A DNA stretch of 64,000 nucleotides from positions 5,146,001 to 5,210,000 of the forward strand of contig NZ_LT629777.1 in assembly GCF_900105475.1 (NCBI RefSeq), in the 5' to 3' direction. Each line of letters starts with the position of its first letter. The first letter of the stretch is position 1. Positions 1 through 9,435 of the stretch are shown piece by piece. The position numbers and the translations under genes are program-made. The notes beneath the pieces were generated by a model. It was given only the letters and a program-made list of their open reading frames with translations. It ran no database searches and was not told where the DNA came from. The stretch comes from Pseudomonas asplenii. Lineage in GTDB: Bacteria > Pseudomonadota > Gammaproteobacteria > Pseudomonadales > Pseudomonadaceae.

Positions 1-541
1 CAGCCATGCCGAGGTGTTCAGCCTATCTCTGGTGTTCATCATGCTGATGGTCTGGATCATCGCCAATGCCCTGCAGGTATTGCGCCCCGTGGCATTCTGG
101 GCGATGCCGGCAGTGGGCTGCGCCCTGCTGGTGACCCTGCTGCCGGCCGGCATGCCGGCCAGCGTGGTGAGCAACAAGATGCCCGACCAGTTCATCGCCG
201 AGCATCTCGATGAACTGCGCCAGACCCATCGCCTGCTGAGCAACGAACTGGGGACTGCCGCAGCACTTTCCTGGCGCCTGCAACGGCCGCAGGTCGACTT
301 GTTCAACACCGTCGGCGAACTGAAATATGGCCTGGGTTACCCTGATGCGCAGGGTCGCCAGGTCACGCTCGAGACCATCGGGCAGTGGATGAGCGAAGCA
401 CGCAAACAGGGATCGGTCGGGGTGGTCATGCGCGTCAAGGGCACGGCAGAAATGGAGGAAATCGGGCTGCTGCCTCCCGATGGCAAACGCTATAAAAAAG
501 GTGACCGCGAAATCATTATCTTCCCACAGACTCAACCATGA
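1..541 (+). CDS. arnT: C-terminal part of an ArnT-like lipid A aminoarabinose transferase (5' end outside window)
   Basis: The reading frame is open from the first base of the window and ends in TGA at 539-541, so only about the last 180 residues are seen. Two hydrophobic segments are followed by a soluble periplasmic-type tail ending near GDREIIIFPQ, which resembles the C-terminus of ArnT. ArnT is the inner-membrane GT39/GT83 enzyme that adds 4-amino-4-deoxy-L-arabinose to lipid A and so lowers polymyxin binding. The stop overlaps the next start by ATGA, so the two are translationally coupled. The GT39 gene that follows supports a membrane glycosyltransferase locus. The N-terminal catalytic part is missing from view, so the assignment rests on the tail and context. 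Confidence 0.6.
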   Translation, partial: SHAEVFSLSLVFIMLMVWIIANALQVLRPVAFWAMPAVGCALLVTLLPAGMPASVVSNKMPDQFIAEHLDELRQTHRLLSNELGTAAALSWRLQRPQVDLFNTVGELKYGLGYPDAQGRQVTLETIGQWMSEARKQGSVGVVMRVKGTAEMEEIGLLPPDGKRYKKGDREIIIFPQTQP

Positions 542-2103
542 ACCTGACCTACTGGAAAACCGACAGGGGCGCCCTGACCCTGCTATTGGGCGTCTCGGCC
601 GTGCTCCTGTTGCTGGGACTCGGCACACGGGAGCTTTGGGGTGCGGAAACCCGCTGGGCGAACATCGCCTTGCAGATGCTGCAGTCGGGCAACTACTTCG
701 AGCCGTACCTCAAGGGCCTGCCCTATTACGACAAACCCCTGCCCTCCTACTGGCTGATCACCGCCAGCGCCAAACTGCTGGGCGGGCTAGGCAATGTCTC
801 GCTGCGCCTGTCCTCGGTGATTGCTGCCTGGCTGAGCGTGTGGCTGGTCTATCTGATCGGTGAGCGCCTGTGGCGCAAGGGCACTGGCCTGGTGGCGGGC
901 TGGATGTTGGCGACAACCTTCTACTTCGTGCTCTGGGCTCGCGTGGCCACCGCCGATATCCTTACCGTGTTCGGCGTGCTGGCCGCTGTCTGGTGGTACT
1001 GGCGCGGCCCGGATGACACGCGCCTGGGACGCTACACGGTGTTTTTCCTGATCCTGGCGCTGACCTCGCTGCTCAAGGGGCTGATCGGTTTCATCCTGCC
1101 GGGACTGATCTTGCTACCGCACCTGCTGACCGAAGGTCGCTGGAAAAAACATCTGAACCTGCGGCTGTTGATTGCCCTGCTGATCGCTCTCGCGTTCTAT
1201 GCGTTGCCTTTCGTGCTGTCGAACCTTTACGGTGCGCCGAACTACAACGAAAGCGGCCTGGCCCTGGTGTTCAGGGAAAACGTCGTGCGGTTCTTCGACC
1301 CGTTCGACCACATGGGTCCGATCTACACCTACCTGATCTATCTACCGGCCTACACCCTGCCGTGGGCGCCGTACTGGCTACTCGGCCTCTGGTTGGCGCT
1401 GCGCCAATGGCGACGGATCGAGCCCAACACCCGCTGGCTGATCTGGAGCCTGGGCCTGCTGTTCGCGTTTTTCACCGCCAGCGGCAGCCGGCGCAGCTAC
1501 TACGTACTACCCCTGGTACCGTTCGCGCAACTGCTGGCGGCCTGGTGGGTAACCCGGCACATGGCCGAAAAACGCGCCGCAGGGAAACCCAGCGGCCCCG
1601 GCTGGGCCAAGGGCTTCGCGGGGGCAGCGGCGCTTGTGCTGCTGATCATCGGCGTCGTCTCCCCGTGGAGCAACAGCGGTGGCGGTGTCATGCGCTTTGC
1701 CGACGACGTGCAGGCCAAGGCCAGTCAGAGAGCGCCATGGGATGAATGGCAGATGGTGATGATCGAGGTCGACAACAAGCTGCCGATGTACCTGAACAAC
1801 CAGGGCACGCCCTTCTACTATGTGCAGGAAAATCAGGACTACCCACGCAACGGCAACAGCGACGACCTGATCGACTGGCTGGAAAAGACCAGTGGCCGCC
1901 GCTGGGACCCGACGCGGACGCTGATCATCACCAGTTTCAAGGCCGGTGATGCACTGCCCCTGGACTACCTCGCAGCCGACCATGACACCGTGGTGACCCA
2001 ACCCACCAACGGCGCCCGGCTGACACATAACCGCGAGGATGGCAGCGTGGCCTATACTCCAAGGCGGGACGGGCCGCTGGAGCCCACGGAAAGCCGCCCT
2101 TAA
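538..2103 (+). CDS. Glycosyltransferase family 39 / ArnT-like integral membrane protein
   Basis: 521 residues. The N-terminal hydrophobic helix is followed by GTRELWGAETRWANIA, with the acidic pair typical of the first periplasmic loop of dolichyl-phosphate-mannose mannosyltransferase-like (PMT_2) enzymes, and then by the PYYDKPLPSYWL motif shared with ArnT. About ten further membrane segments run to residue 380, then comes a periplasmic tail. Such enzymes move a sugar from a polyprenyl-phosphate donor to an envelope acceptor on the outer face of the inner membrane. It overlaps the upstream arnT-like gene by 4 bp, so the locus carries two related transferases in tandem. The acceptor cannot be read from sequence. 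Confidence 0.8.
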   Translation: MNLTYWKTDRGALTLLLGVSAVLLLLGLGTRELWGAETRWANIALQMLQSGNYFEPYLKGLPYYDKPLPSYWLITASAKLLGGLGNVSLRLSSVIAAWLSVWLVYLIGERLWRKGTGLVAGWMLATTFYFVLWARVATADILTVFGVLAAVWWYWRGPDDTRLGRYTVFFLILALTSLLKGLIGFILPGLILLPHLLTEGRWKKHLNLRLLIALLIALAFYALPFVLSNLYGAPNYNESGLALVFRENVVRFFDPFDHMGPIYTYLIYLPAYTLPWAPYWLLGLWLALRQWRRIEPNTRWLIWSLGLLFAFFTASGSRRSYYVLPLVPFAQLLAAWWVTRHMAEKRAAGKPSGPGWAKGFAGAAALVLLIIGVVSPWSNSGGGVMRFADDVQAKASQRAPWDEWQMVMIEVDNKLPMYLNNQGTPFYYVQENQDYPRNGNSDDLIDWLEKTSGRRWDPTRTLIITSFKAGDALPLDYLAADHDTVVTQPTNGARLTHNREDGSVAYTPRRDGPLEPTESRP

Positions 2104-2184
2104 AGGGTCGCTACTACACGTCGAGCAACGCCAGTTGCTGAACCGAGGACGGCCCGCAAGCTCCGGGCCGCTAAGCGGGCAAAA

Positions 2185-3912
2185 TCAGTAGCCCAGTGAC
2201 AACCCGGTATTGCGCCGTGGGTCATTGGCACCGTAGAAGCGGTTGTTCCCCACCGGCCTGCCACCGAGCGAAGGTGCCCCGACCAGGATCGCGGCCAGGT
2301 GATTCAGCGGCTGGGGCCCGGTGAACTTGTGGCCCCAGCTTTCGAGAATCTTCTGCGTATCCGGGCTGACCGCGTAGGTCTCGAGATTGGTTTCCTCCGG
2401 CAGCCATTGTTGGTGGAAACGCGGCGCATCCACCGCTTCCTGGATGTTCATCTTGTAGTCGATGACATTGAGGATGGTCAGCAGGGTCGCGGTAATGATC
2501 CGGCTGCCGCCTGGCGTACCGACCACCATGACGGTCTTGCCGTCCCTGGTGACGATGGTCGGACTCATCGACGACAGCGGCGTCTTGCCGGGCGCGATGG
2601 CATTCGCCTCGCCCTGCACCAGACCGTACATGTTCGGCACGCCGACCTTGGAAGTGAAATCGTCCATCTCGTCGTTGAGGATGACTCCGGTCTTGCTGGC
2701 CATCACCCCGGCCCCGAACCAGTCGTTGAGGGTGTAGGTCACCGACACCGCGTTGCCCCACTGGTCGACGATCGAGTAATGGGTGGTGTTGTTGCCCTCA
2801 TGAGGCGCGACGCCCGGCTTGAGATCCTTGGAGATCCCGGCCTTGTGGGGATCGATCGCAGCCCGCAGTTTCTCCGCGTAGGCCCGGTCCAGCAGATGCG
2901 CCACCGGGTTCTTGACGAAATCCGGGTCGCCCAGGTAGCTGTTGCGGTCGACATAGGCGTGGCGCATGGCCTCGATCTGGTAATGCAGGCCCTGGGCCGA
3001 GTGATAGCCCAGTTGCTCCATCGGATAGCCTTCGAGGATGTTCATGATCTCGCAGATCACCACGCCACCGGAGCTGGGCGGCGGCGCCGAAACGATGTGG
3101 TAGCCACGGTAATCGCATTCGATGGGCGCCAATTCACGGGTTTTGTACTGGTCGAGGTCGGCTTGGGTGATGATGCCTTTGCCGGCCTGGCTCGAATCGA
3201 CGATAGCCTGGGCAACCCAGCCCTTGTAGAAACCGTCGGTGCCCTTGGTGGAAATTTCCCGCAGGGTTTTTGCCAGGTCCTTCTGCACCAGTTTCTGGCC
3301 GACCTGCATCGGCTCGCCCTGGTTCAGGAAAATCGCGCCGGAATCGTGGATATCCTTCTTGAACTCGGCGGTAGCGGTGTGCAACAGGTCGACGTCGCCC
3401 TGCTCGAGCGTGAAGCCTTCTTCAGCCAGGTTGATGGCCGGAGCGATCACTTCGGCGCGCTTTTTCGTGCCGTATTTTTGCAGTGCCAGCTCCATGCCCG
3501 ACACCGTACCCGGCACGGCAACGGCCAGGTGCCCTTTCGAACTCAGGTCGGGGACGACGTTGCCGTCCTTGTCCAGGTACATGTTGGCCGTGGCTGCCAG
3601 CGGTGCCTTTTCACGGAAGTCGAGGAAGGTCTTGCGGCCGTCGGCCAGTTGCACGGTCATGAAGCCACCGCCCCCCAGGTTGCCGGCAGCAGGATAGACC
3701 ACGGCCAGGGCATAACCGACTGCCACTGCGGCATCCACCGCATTGCCACCGGCCTTGAGCACATCGACCCCGACATGGGTAGCCAGATGCTGCGCGGTGA
3801 CAACCATACCGTTCTCACCGGCGACCGGCGCCTGAGAAGCAGCATGACCAGGGGTAACAGCCAGAATCAGCGCCGTCGCCAGGAGCGAGCGCGAAAGGGG
3901 TTCGAATTTCAT
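2185..3912 (-). CDS. ggt: Gamma-glutamyltranspeptidase precursor
   Basis: 575 residues from the ATG at 3912. The frame stays open another 43 codons upstream, but this start directly precedes a classic signal peptide (MKFEPLSRSLLATALILAV, cleavage near GHA-AS). The protein is a periplasmic N-terminal-nucleophile hydrolase that cleaves gamma-glutamyl bonds, chiefly of glutathione, and self-processes into large and small subunits. The nucleophile threonine is visible in NNTTHYSIVDQWGNAVS, which starts the small subunit. The downstream GTPGGSRIITATLLTILNV block is also family-typical. Length matches bacterial Ggt. It stands alone between convergent or divergent neighbours. Confidence 0.95.
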   Translation of the reverse strand: MKFEPLSRSLLATALILAVTPGHAASQAPVAGENGMVVTAQHLATHVGVDVLKAGGNAVDAAVAVGYALAVVYPAAGNLGGGGFMTVQLADGRKTFLDFREKAPLAATANMYLDKDGNVVPDLSSKGHLAVAVPGTVSGMELALQKYGTKKRAEVIAPAINLAEEGFTLEQGDVDLLHTATAEFKKDIHDSGAIFLNQGEPMQVGQKLVQKDLAKTLREISTKGTDGFYKGWVAQAIVDSSQAGKGIITQADLDQYKTRELAPIECDYRGYHIVSAPPPSSGGVVICEIMNILEGYPMEQLGYHSAQGLHYQIEAMRHAYVDRNSYLGDPDFVKNPVAHLLDRAYAEKLRAAIDPHKAGISKDLKPGVAPHEGNNTTHYSIVDQWGNAVSVTYTLNDWFGAGVMASKTGVILNDEMDDFTSKVGVPNMYGLVQGEANAIAPGKTPLSSMSPTIVTRDGKTVMVVGTPGGSRIITATLLTILNVIDYKMNIQEAVDAPRFHQQWLPEETNLETYAVSPDTQKILESWGHKFTGPQPLNHLAAILVGAPSLGGRPVGNNRFYGANDPRRNTGLSLGY

Positions 3913-4109
3913 GGACCGATTTCTCTTTTTCTTATGAGCTGGAAACGCAGACTCCTGTCTGCGCAGGCCTTTACCAAGGTAGTCGCTGGGGAAGAATTCA
4001 CCTAGTGGCAATGACCGAGTTTTTTGCAGGACCTGTGACATTTCCGTAACATTCGCCGCCTTTCATAGACCCCTCGCTTGCCCCCGCTGGCCCCTACCTC
4101 AGGTACACC

Positions 4110-5555
4110 ATGAAACCCGCCCGCCTACACGCCGATGTCCTGGCCGGACTGACCACCTCTTTCGCCCTGGTGCCCGAGTGCATCGCCTTTGCCCTGGTCG
4201 CTCACCTCAACCCGCTGATGGGCCTGTACGGCGCCTTCATCATCTGCACCCTGACCGCGCTGTTCGGAGGCCGGCCAGGCATGATCTCCGGTGCTGCCGG
4301 TTCAATGGCTGTGGTGATCGTCGCGCTGGTGGTGCAACACGGTGTGCAATATCTGCTGGCAACGGTACTGCTCGGCGGTCTGATCATGGTTGCGTTCGGC
4401 CTGTTGCGCCTGGGCAAGCTGGTGCGGATGGTGCCTCACTCGGTGATGCTCGGCTTCGTCAACGGCCTGGCGATCATTATCGCACTGGCCCAACTGGAGC
4501 AGTTCAAGGACGGCGAAGGCTGGATCAGTGGTGAACCCCTGACCGTGATGCTCGCGCTGGTGGCACTGACCATGGCCATCGTCTACCTGTTGCCACGTCT
4601 GAGCCGCGCTGTACCGCCGGCACTGGTGGCCATCCTCGGGGTCGGCCTGCTGGTCTACCTGTGCGGTCTGCCCACCCGTACCCTGGGCGACATGGCGCAC
4701 ATTGCCGGCGGCCTGCCGCTACCAACGCTGCCGCAAGTACCGTGGAACCTGGAAACCCTGCATATCATCGCACCCTATGCGGTGCTGATGGCCCTGGTGG
4801 GGCTGCTGGAAACCCTGCTGACCCTCAACCTCACCGACGAAATCACCGAGACCCGCAGCTACCCGGACCGTGAGTGCACGGCGCTGGGTGTCGCCAACAT
4901 GGTCTCGGGGCTGTTTGGCGGCATGGGTGGCTGCGCCATGATCGGCCAGACCGTGATCAATCTCAGTTCCGGTGGCCGTGGCCGGCTGTCCGGCGTGGTG
5001 GCCGGGGTGATGATCCTGCTGTTCGTGCTGTTCCTGTCGCCGCTGATCGAACGTATTCCGCTGGCCGCGCTGGTGGGGGTGATGTTCGTGGTGTCCCAGC
5101 AGACCTTCGCCTGGGCCTCGTTGCGGGTATTGAACAAGGTGCCGGTGAACGATGTGCTGGTGATTATTGCCGTCACCGTGATCACGGTATTGACCGACCT
5201 GGCGACAGCGGTGCTGTGCGGGATCCTGATCGCCGCGCTGAATTTCGCCTGGCAACATGCCCGTGAACTGTACGCCGACACCCACCAAGAGCCCGACGGC
5301 AGCAAGCTGTATCGCCTGCATGGCACGTTGTTCTTTGCCTCGACCACGCCATTCCAGAACCTGTTCGACCCGGCCAACGACCCACAGAAGGTGGTGCTGG
5401 ACTGCCGCCACCTGAGCTTTGTCGACTACTCGGCAATTGCCGCGCTGAAAAGCCTGCGGGAACGTTATGCCAAGGCCGGCAAGCACCTGCGGGTCGAACA
5501 CCTGTCCGAGCGCTGCAAGCAGTTGCTCAAGCGTGCCGGAGTGCAGCACGGCTAG
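4110..5555 (+). CDS. SulP-family anion permease with C-terminal STAS domain
   Basis: 481 residues. The N-terminus (LAGLTTSFALVPECIAFALVA) matches the SulP signature region, with the Gln/Pro of the usual AxPQ motif altered to VPE. About eleven hydrophobic segments run to residue 385. The end is a STAS domain with the core VVLDCRHLSFVDYSAIAALKSL. SulP proteins carry sulfate, bicarbonate or dicarboxylates across the inner membrane, and the substrate is not predictable here. No cysteine-biosynthesis gene or carbonic anhydrase is adjacent, so context does not help. The length is somewhat short for the family because the STAS domain is compact. Confidence 0.88.
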   Translation: MKPARLHADVLAGLTTSFALVPECIAFALVAHLNPLMGLYGAFIICTLTALFGGRPGMISGAAGSMAVVIVALVVQHGVQYLLATVLLGGLIMVAFGLLRLGKLVRMVPHSVMLGFVNGLAIIIALAQLEQFKDGEGWISGEPLTVMLALVALTMAIVYLLPRLSRAVPPALVAILGVGLLVYLCGLPTRTLGDMAHIAGGLPLPTLPQVPWNLETLHIIAPYAVLMALVGLLETLLTLNLTDEITETRSYPDRECTALGVANMVSGLFGGMGGCAMIGQTVINLSSGGRGRLSGVVAGVMILLFVLFLSPLIERIPLAALVGVMFVVSQQTFAWASLRVLNKVPVNDVLVIIAVTVITVLTDLATAVLCGILIAALNFAWQHARELYADTHQEPDGSKLYRLHGTLFFASTTPFQNLFDPANDPQKVVLDCRHLSFVDYSAIAALKSLRERYAKAGKHLRVEHLSERCKQLLKRAGVQHG

Positions 5556-5565
5556 AAGGCGAATA

Positions 5566-5587
5566 GCCCTGTCTATTCGGACAGGGC
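5566..5587 (+). terminator. Stem-loop after the SulP gene, possible terminator
   Basis: Eight-base arms GCCCTGTC and GACAGGGC flank a six-base loop, starting 11 bp past the SulP stop. There is no clear T-run, so intrinsic termination is uncertain. It could instead protect the transcript end. Confidence 0.35.
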
Positions 5588-5763
5588 CGCCATACGAAGT
5601 GACTGACACCACGCGCAATAATGGCCTGGAAATATCGAGACATGGCTGACAAGCCGCCAAACACGCCTCCTGCACAATCTGCACGGACAGAAATACCCGA
5701 TCCACCTGTCAGTTTCCATCGGTCGCCACTGATGAAAAGCGTGATGAAACAAGGAATGTCAGG

Positions 5764-6162
5764 ATGAAAGCCCTTCTATTGATAATCGCTGGCCTGCCCC
5801 TGGTCGCCTGCGGCAGCGACACCCCACCCACCGCCAGTGCCGTGCTGGAAGCCTTGAAAGCCAATGGCGTGCCCTTCGGGGCCGTGAGCTACCCCAAACG
5901 CAAGCCCCTGAGCCTGCTGCCCAACACCTACAAGGAACGGGTGGAGGTGGCGTTCCCGAGCATCGCGCCCAAGGGCGGCCAGTTCTTCGTCTGCGAAACG
6001 CGCGAATACTGCGATCACCTGCAGGAGCATTTTCATGCCTTGAAGGCCTTGGCCGGCCCGCATGTCTATCGCTCGAAAAGCGGCCGGGTGCTGGCGCAGC
6101 TCTACAGCACCCTGGAGCAACCGGTCGCCAATCAGATCCGGGCCGCCATCGAGGAGTTGTAG
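5764..6162 (+). CDS. Small lipoprotein of unknown function
   Basis: 132 residues. The N-terminus MKALLLIIAGLPLVACG is a lipoprotein signal with lipobox LVAC, so the mature protein should be lipid-anchored and probably periplasmic. The remainder is soluble, with a cysteine pair in FVCETREYCDHL that could form a disulfide. An AGGA-like ribosome site lies just upstream. I do not recognise the family. It converges with the transporter gene that ends at 6169. Confidence 0.75.
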   Translation: MKALLLIIAGLPLVACGSDTPPTASAVLEALKANGVPFGAVSYPKRKPLSLLPNTYKERVEVAFPSIAPKGGQFFVCETREYCDHLQEHFHALKALAGPHVYRSKSGRVLAQLYSTLEQPVANQIRAAIEEL

Positions 6163-6168
6163 ACGGCT

Positions 6169-7149
6169 TCAGCTCAAGGAGTCGTCGGGACGTTTGCGCC
6201 AGACCAGTGCCGGGATCACGCGGATATAGATCAGCTCCCCCACCAGTTCGACCAGGGTCTGGGTGATCACGGCAGCAGCCGCCAGACCGCGGATATCCTC
6301 GGGCAACGCCAGGGCCAACGGCAACACCACCAGGGAGTTGCGCGTCGAGGCACTGAAGATGACCGCCCGGGCGGGGCTCGCCGGCAGCCGGCACAGGCGT
6401 GCGGCCAAGGCACCCATCAGCGGTGCCAGCAGCATGAAGCCGAGATACACCGGCAACACGGGCGCAAGACGGTCGATGTCACGTACCACGGCGGCGATCT
6501 GCGAACCAACCACCGCCACCAGTACCGCCGCCATGGCCGGGACCGGCATCCAGACCCAGATATTGCACCAGGCCGTGGCGAGGCGCGAGCGTCGGGTCAG
6601 GGCCGAGGTCATCACGGCCAACAGCAACGGCGCGACGATCAGCAATAGAAAAGCCTCGACAAACGGCCCGATCGAAATCACCAGCACCGACTGCTCGCCC
6701 AGCATGAAGGCCAGGTAGACCGGCAGCAGGATCAGTTGAAGCAGCAGCAGGATCGGCGTTGCCGCCAGCATGCGCCGCGAATCGCCTCGGCCGATCTGAG
6801 TGAATACCACCACGTAGTCGATACAGGGCGTCAGCAGGACCAGCAGCGCACCCAGCAAAATGGCCGGATGCCCCGCCAGGCCACGGCTCAGGCCCCAGAC
6901 CAGCAATGGGATCAGTACGAAGTTGGCGAGCAGCAACGCCGTCATGAAGCCCTTGTTGCCAAGCCCCCGGCGCAGGTCGAGAAAGGGAATCTGCAGGAAC
7001 ATCGCGTACATCAGCAGCGCGATTGCCGGTGTGACCAGGGCCGCGAGGCCCTGCGCGATAGCTGGAGACACCAACCCGACCAGCATGGCGACGATCACCG
7101 CGACGAAATAGACCGGTATCTGGTGCTGTTCAAGCGTGTCCCGATTCAA
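6169..7149 (-). CDS. BASS/ACR3-type transporter (arsenite efflux-like)
   Basis: 326 residues with about ten hydrophobic helices. The segment LLTPCIDYVVVFTQIGRGD resembles the conserved Cys-containing helix of ACR3 arsenite exporters, and FSASTRNSLVVLPLALALP resembles the second conserved motif of the bile acid:sodium symporter superfamily. ACR3 proteins extrude arsenite or antimonite across the inner membrane. No arsR, arsC or arsH is adjacent, so the substrate is open and other organic anions are possible. It lies 35 bp downstream of a MATE gene on the same strand and may share its transcript. Confidence 0.75.
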   Translation of the reverse strand: MNRDTLEQHQIPVYFVAVIVAMLVGLVSPAIAQGLAALVTPAIALLMYAMFLQIPFLDLRRGLGNKGFMTALLLANFVLIPLLVWGLSRGLAGHPAILLGALLVLLTPCIDYVVVFTQIGRGDSRRMLAATPILLLLQLILLPVYLAFMLGEQSVLVISIGPFVEAFLLLIVAPLLLAVMTSALTRRSRLATAWCNIWVWMPVPAMAAVLVAVVGSQIAAVVRDIDRLAPVLPVYLGFMLLAPLMGALAARLCRLPASPARAVIFSASTRNSLVVLPLALALPEDIRGLAAAAVITQTLVELVGELIYIRVIPALVWRKRPDDSLS

Positions 7150-7184
7150 GCTGCGCCCCTCTGCCGCAAAGGTTTTTCAGGCGA

Positions 7185-8540
7185 TCAGATCAGGCGTTCG
7201 ATCCGTTTGTGTCGCCAGACCAGCCGGTAATAGGCAATCTGCAACAACAGCATGCTGATGTACGTCACCGGGAAGGCCATCCACACCCCCTCAAGTCCCA
7301 GGCGCGCATCGAGCAGATAAGCCACCGGCAACTCGATCCCGACGATACAGAAAATGATGATCAACACCGGCACCATCACCGTCCCGCTGGCACGCATGAT
7401 GCCGCCAATCAACGCCTGGAAGCCGAACACCAGCAGGCTCCAGAGCATGATATGCAACAGGTGCTCGGCGGTTGCCTGGGTCGCCGCGTCAGTAATGAAC
7501 AGGCCCAGCAACCAATGGGACAGCCCGTATCCGAGGGCGACCAGTCCGCCGGTCAGACAGGTATTGATCAGCATGCCGGTGCGCAGGATCGGCCCGATAC
7601 GCTCCAGGTGCCCTGCCCCGATGGCTTGTGCGCCAAGAATCGAGGCGGTGATGGCAATCGACAGTGCCGGGAACTGCACGTAGTTGACGATCTGCGTCAC
7701 CGCACCATAAGCCGCCGTGGCCTGGGATCCGTGGTGGTTGACCAACGCCAGGATCACCAGCTCGGACAAGGACAGCACGATCATCTGCAAGCCGGTCGGC
7801 AAACCGATACGCAAGATCTTGCCGAGGATGTCGCGATCCAGACGCATCGCCGCCAGCATCGCCCGATCCGGCGCCATGACGCTGTTCTTGTGCCGCAGAC
7901 GCAGCCCCAGGAACAACATCGCACAGGCCGTACTCACCAGACCGGCCAGGGCGGCGCTCTGGATGCCCATTTGCGGCAGCCCCAACCAGCCCCGGATCAG
8001 CGCCGGGGTGAGCAACAGGCCGATACAGGTGGACACCAGCAACGCCAGCAAAGGCGACAGCGTGTCGCTGATACCTCGCAGCAGTTGAGTGAACAGGATG
8101 AAGATCAGCAACAGCGGCATGGTCAGCATCATCACTTGCGCATAACCGACCGCGGCATCCAGCACATCGGCAGGAGTCCCCAGCCCTTGCAGGGCCGGCC
8201 GGGCAAAAATACTCCCGAGCACCGCCGCGCCCAGTCCGATCAACGCGCCCAGGGTCAGCGTTGCCCCCACCACGGCCTTGACGGCCTGCGGTTCACGCGC
8301 GCCCCAGGCCTGGCCGATCAGCACCGAAGCACCGGCCCCCAGGCCGATGATCAGGGCAATGAAGAAAAACACCACCGGAAACATCCCGGACACCGCCGCC
8401 AGGGCCTCGGTGCCCAGCATCTGGCCAATATAGATACTGTTCAGCGTGCCGGAGAACGACTGCAGGAAATTGGACAGCACCATGGGTGCGAGGAAAACCA
8501 GATAGACCTGCCAGAGGCGACGTTGCGGGTGTGGCTGCAT
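7185..8540 (-). CDS. MATE-family multidrug efflux transporter
   Basis: 451 residues from the ATG at 8540. Upstream in-frame codons encode a Ser/Arg-rich stretch that looks non-coding, so this start (MQPHPQRRLWQVYL) is preferred. ATG at 8570 is an alternative. Twelve hydrophobic helices form two halves, each starting with MATE-type motifs (SNFLQSFSGTLNSIYIGQML and GLPTGLQMIVLSLSELVIL). Such antiporters expel cationic drugs or metabolites using Na+ or H+. The ACR3-like gene follows on the same strand. No regulator is adjacent. Confidence 0.9.
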   Translation of the reverse strand: MQPHPQRRLWQVYLVFLAPMVLSNFLQSFSGTLNSIYIGQMLGTEALAAVSGMFPVVFFFIALIIGLGAGASVLIGQAWGAREPQAVKAVVGATLTLGALIGLGAAVLGSIFARPALQGLGTPADVLDAAVGYAQVMMLTMPLLLIFILFTQLLRGISDTLSPLLALLVSTCIGLLLTPALIRGWLGLPQMGIQSAALAGLVSTACAMLFLGLRLRHKNSVMAPDRAMLAAMRLDRDILGKILRIGLPTGLQMIVLSLSELVILALVNHHGSQATAAYGAVTQIVNYVQFPALSIAITASILGAQAIGAGHLERIGPILRTGMLINTCLTGGLVALGYGLSHWLLGLFITDAATQATAEHLLHIMLWSLLVFGFQALIGGIMRASGTVMVPVLIIIFCIVGIELPVAYLLDARLGLEGVWMAFPVTYISMLLLQIAYYRLVWRHKRIERLI

Positions 8541-8643
8541 TGTAGGACTCGGATCTCGAATGAGGTACATCGACGTAGGCGTCGACTCTATCCTATAGGA
8601 GACCTGGTGAGGAGTTGGCGTCACATGTTCAGCCGACACCGAC

Positions 8644-9159
8644 CTACTTGACGAGCTCCAGCCATTGCCGGTCGAGCCGCAGTTGCTCGGGGTCCAGACC
8701 CTGCTCCTGCATGGCAATCCTGTGCTGCTCCACCTCATCCGCCATCTGGTCGAGGCTGCTGGTGTTGCCGTCCAACAGATGCATCTGGTTCAAGCCCAGG
8801 TGATAGAAGCGCAGCAGTTTCATCGCCGCTGGATCACGGGTTTGTACCGCCGCCTTCAACCGATGCATGACGTTGGTGATCCGCATCAGGCTACGCTTGA
8901 GCTGCCAGCCGTAGACGGCCGCGGCCATCCAGGGTTGCGACCAGAAGACCTGGCGCATCAACACCGCCATCAGCAGCACGGCGACCAACACCCCACCAGC
9001 ATTGAAGCGAAAATTGTCGCCACCGGGTGTACCGAACAACATCACGGCCAGCCCGGACAGCAACATGGCCAGCAACACGAAGGTCGCCGCGATGATCAGC
9101 GTGCTGCGACGGGTCTGCTGCCGATAGGTCTCGGGGTTGAACGGTTTGATTTCGAACAT
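8644..9159 (-). CDS. DUF3087-type two-helix membrane protein
   Basis: 171 residues from the ATG at 9159 (MFEIKPFNPETYRQQTRRST). Two membrane helices lie at roughly residues 20-45 and 55-75, followed by a cytosolic alpha-helical region containing HRLKAAVQTRDPAAMKLLRFYHLGL. The N-terminal pattern fits the DUF3087 family of Pseudomonas and other gammaproteobacteria, whose function is unknown. The upstream in-frame extension lacks a credible ribosome site and is not included. Confidence 0.75.
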   Translation of the reverse strand: MFEIKPFNPETYRQQTRRSTLIIAATFVLLAMLLSGLAVMLFGTPGGDNFRFNAGGVLVAVLLMAVLMRQVFWSQPWMAAAVYGWQLKRSLMRITNVMHRLKAAVQTRDPAAMKLLRFYHLGLNQMHLLDGNTSSLDQMADEVEQHRIAMQEQGLDPEQLRLDRQWLELVK

Positions 9160-9435
9160 CGGTACAGGTGCCTGGAGTGAAAGGATGCGGCCATTATCAT
9201 GCCTCGCGATCGATTCGGGGATATTCAAGTCAATGAAAGGTGTTTCAGGCTGCCGGAAAAACCTGTCGGCACCGATAGTGCCATGGCCCGCTGTCAGACA
9301 GCACAACGCCGTTCAATTGCATGCAAAAAGCCAGGTAATTACCTACAAAATCTGAAGAACGACCTGACTATCAGCTCCTGCCAGTTTGAATCGACTATCG
9401 CATCTGGATCGCTATTGTCTATTACAGGAGCCATG

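Noticed and set aside
2299..4005. 568-residue plus-strand ORF opposite ggt
   Set aside because: It is the complement of a well-supported gene in high-GC DNA, with His/Arg/Asp-rich composition typical of shadow frames; similar long shadows opposite other genes were also dropped.
3913..4041. Upstream extension of gamma-glutamyltranspeptidase from 4041
   Set aside because: It adds a basic N-terminus ahead of a perfect signal peptide; the start at 3912 fits secretion.
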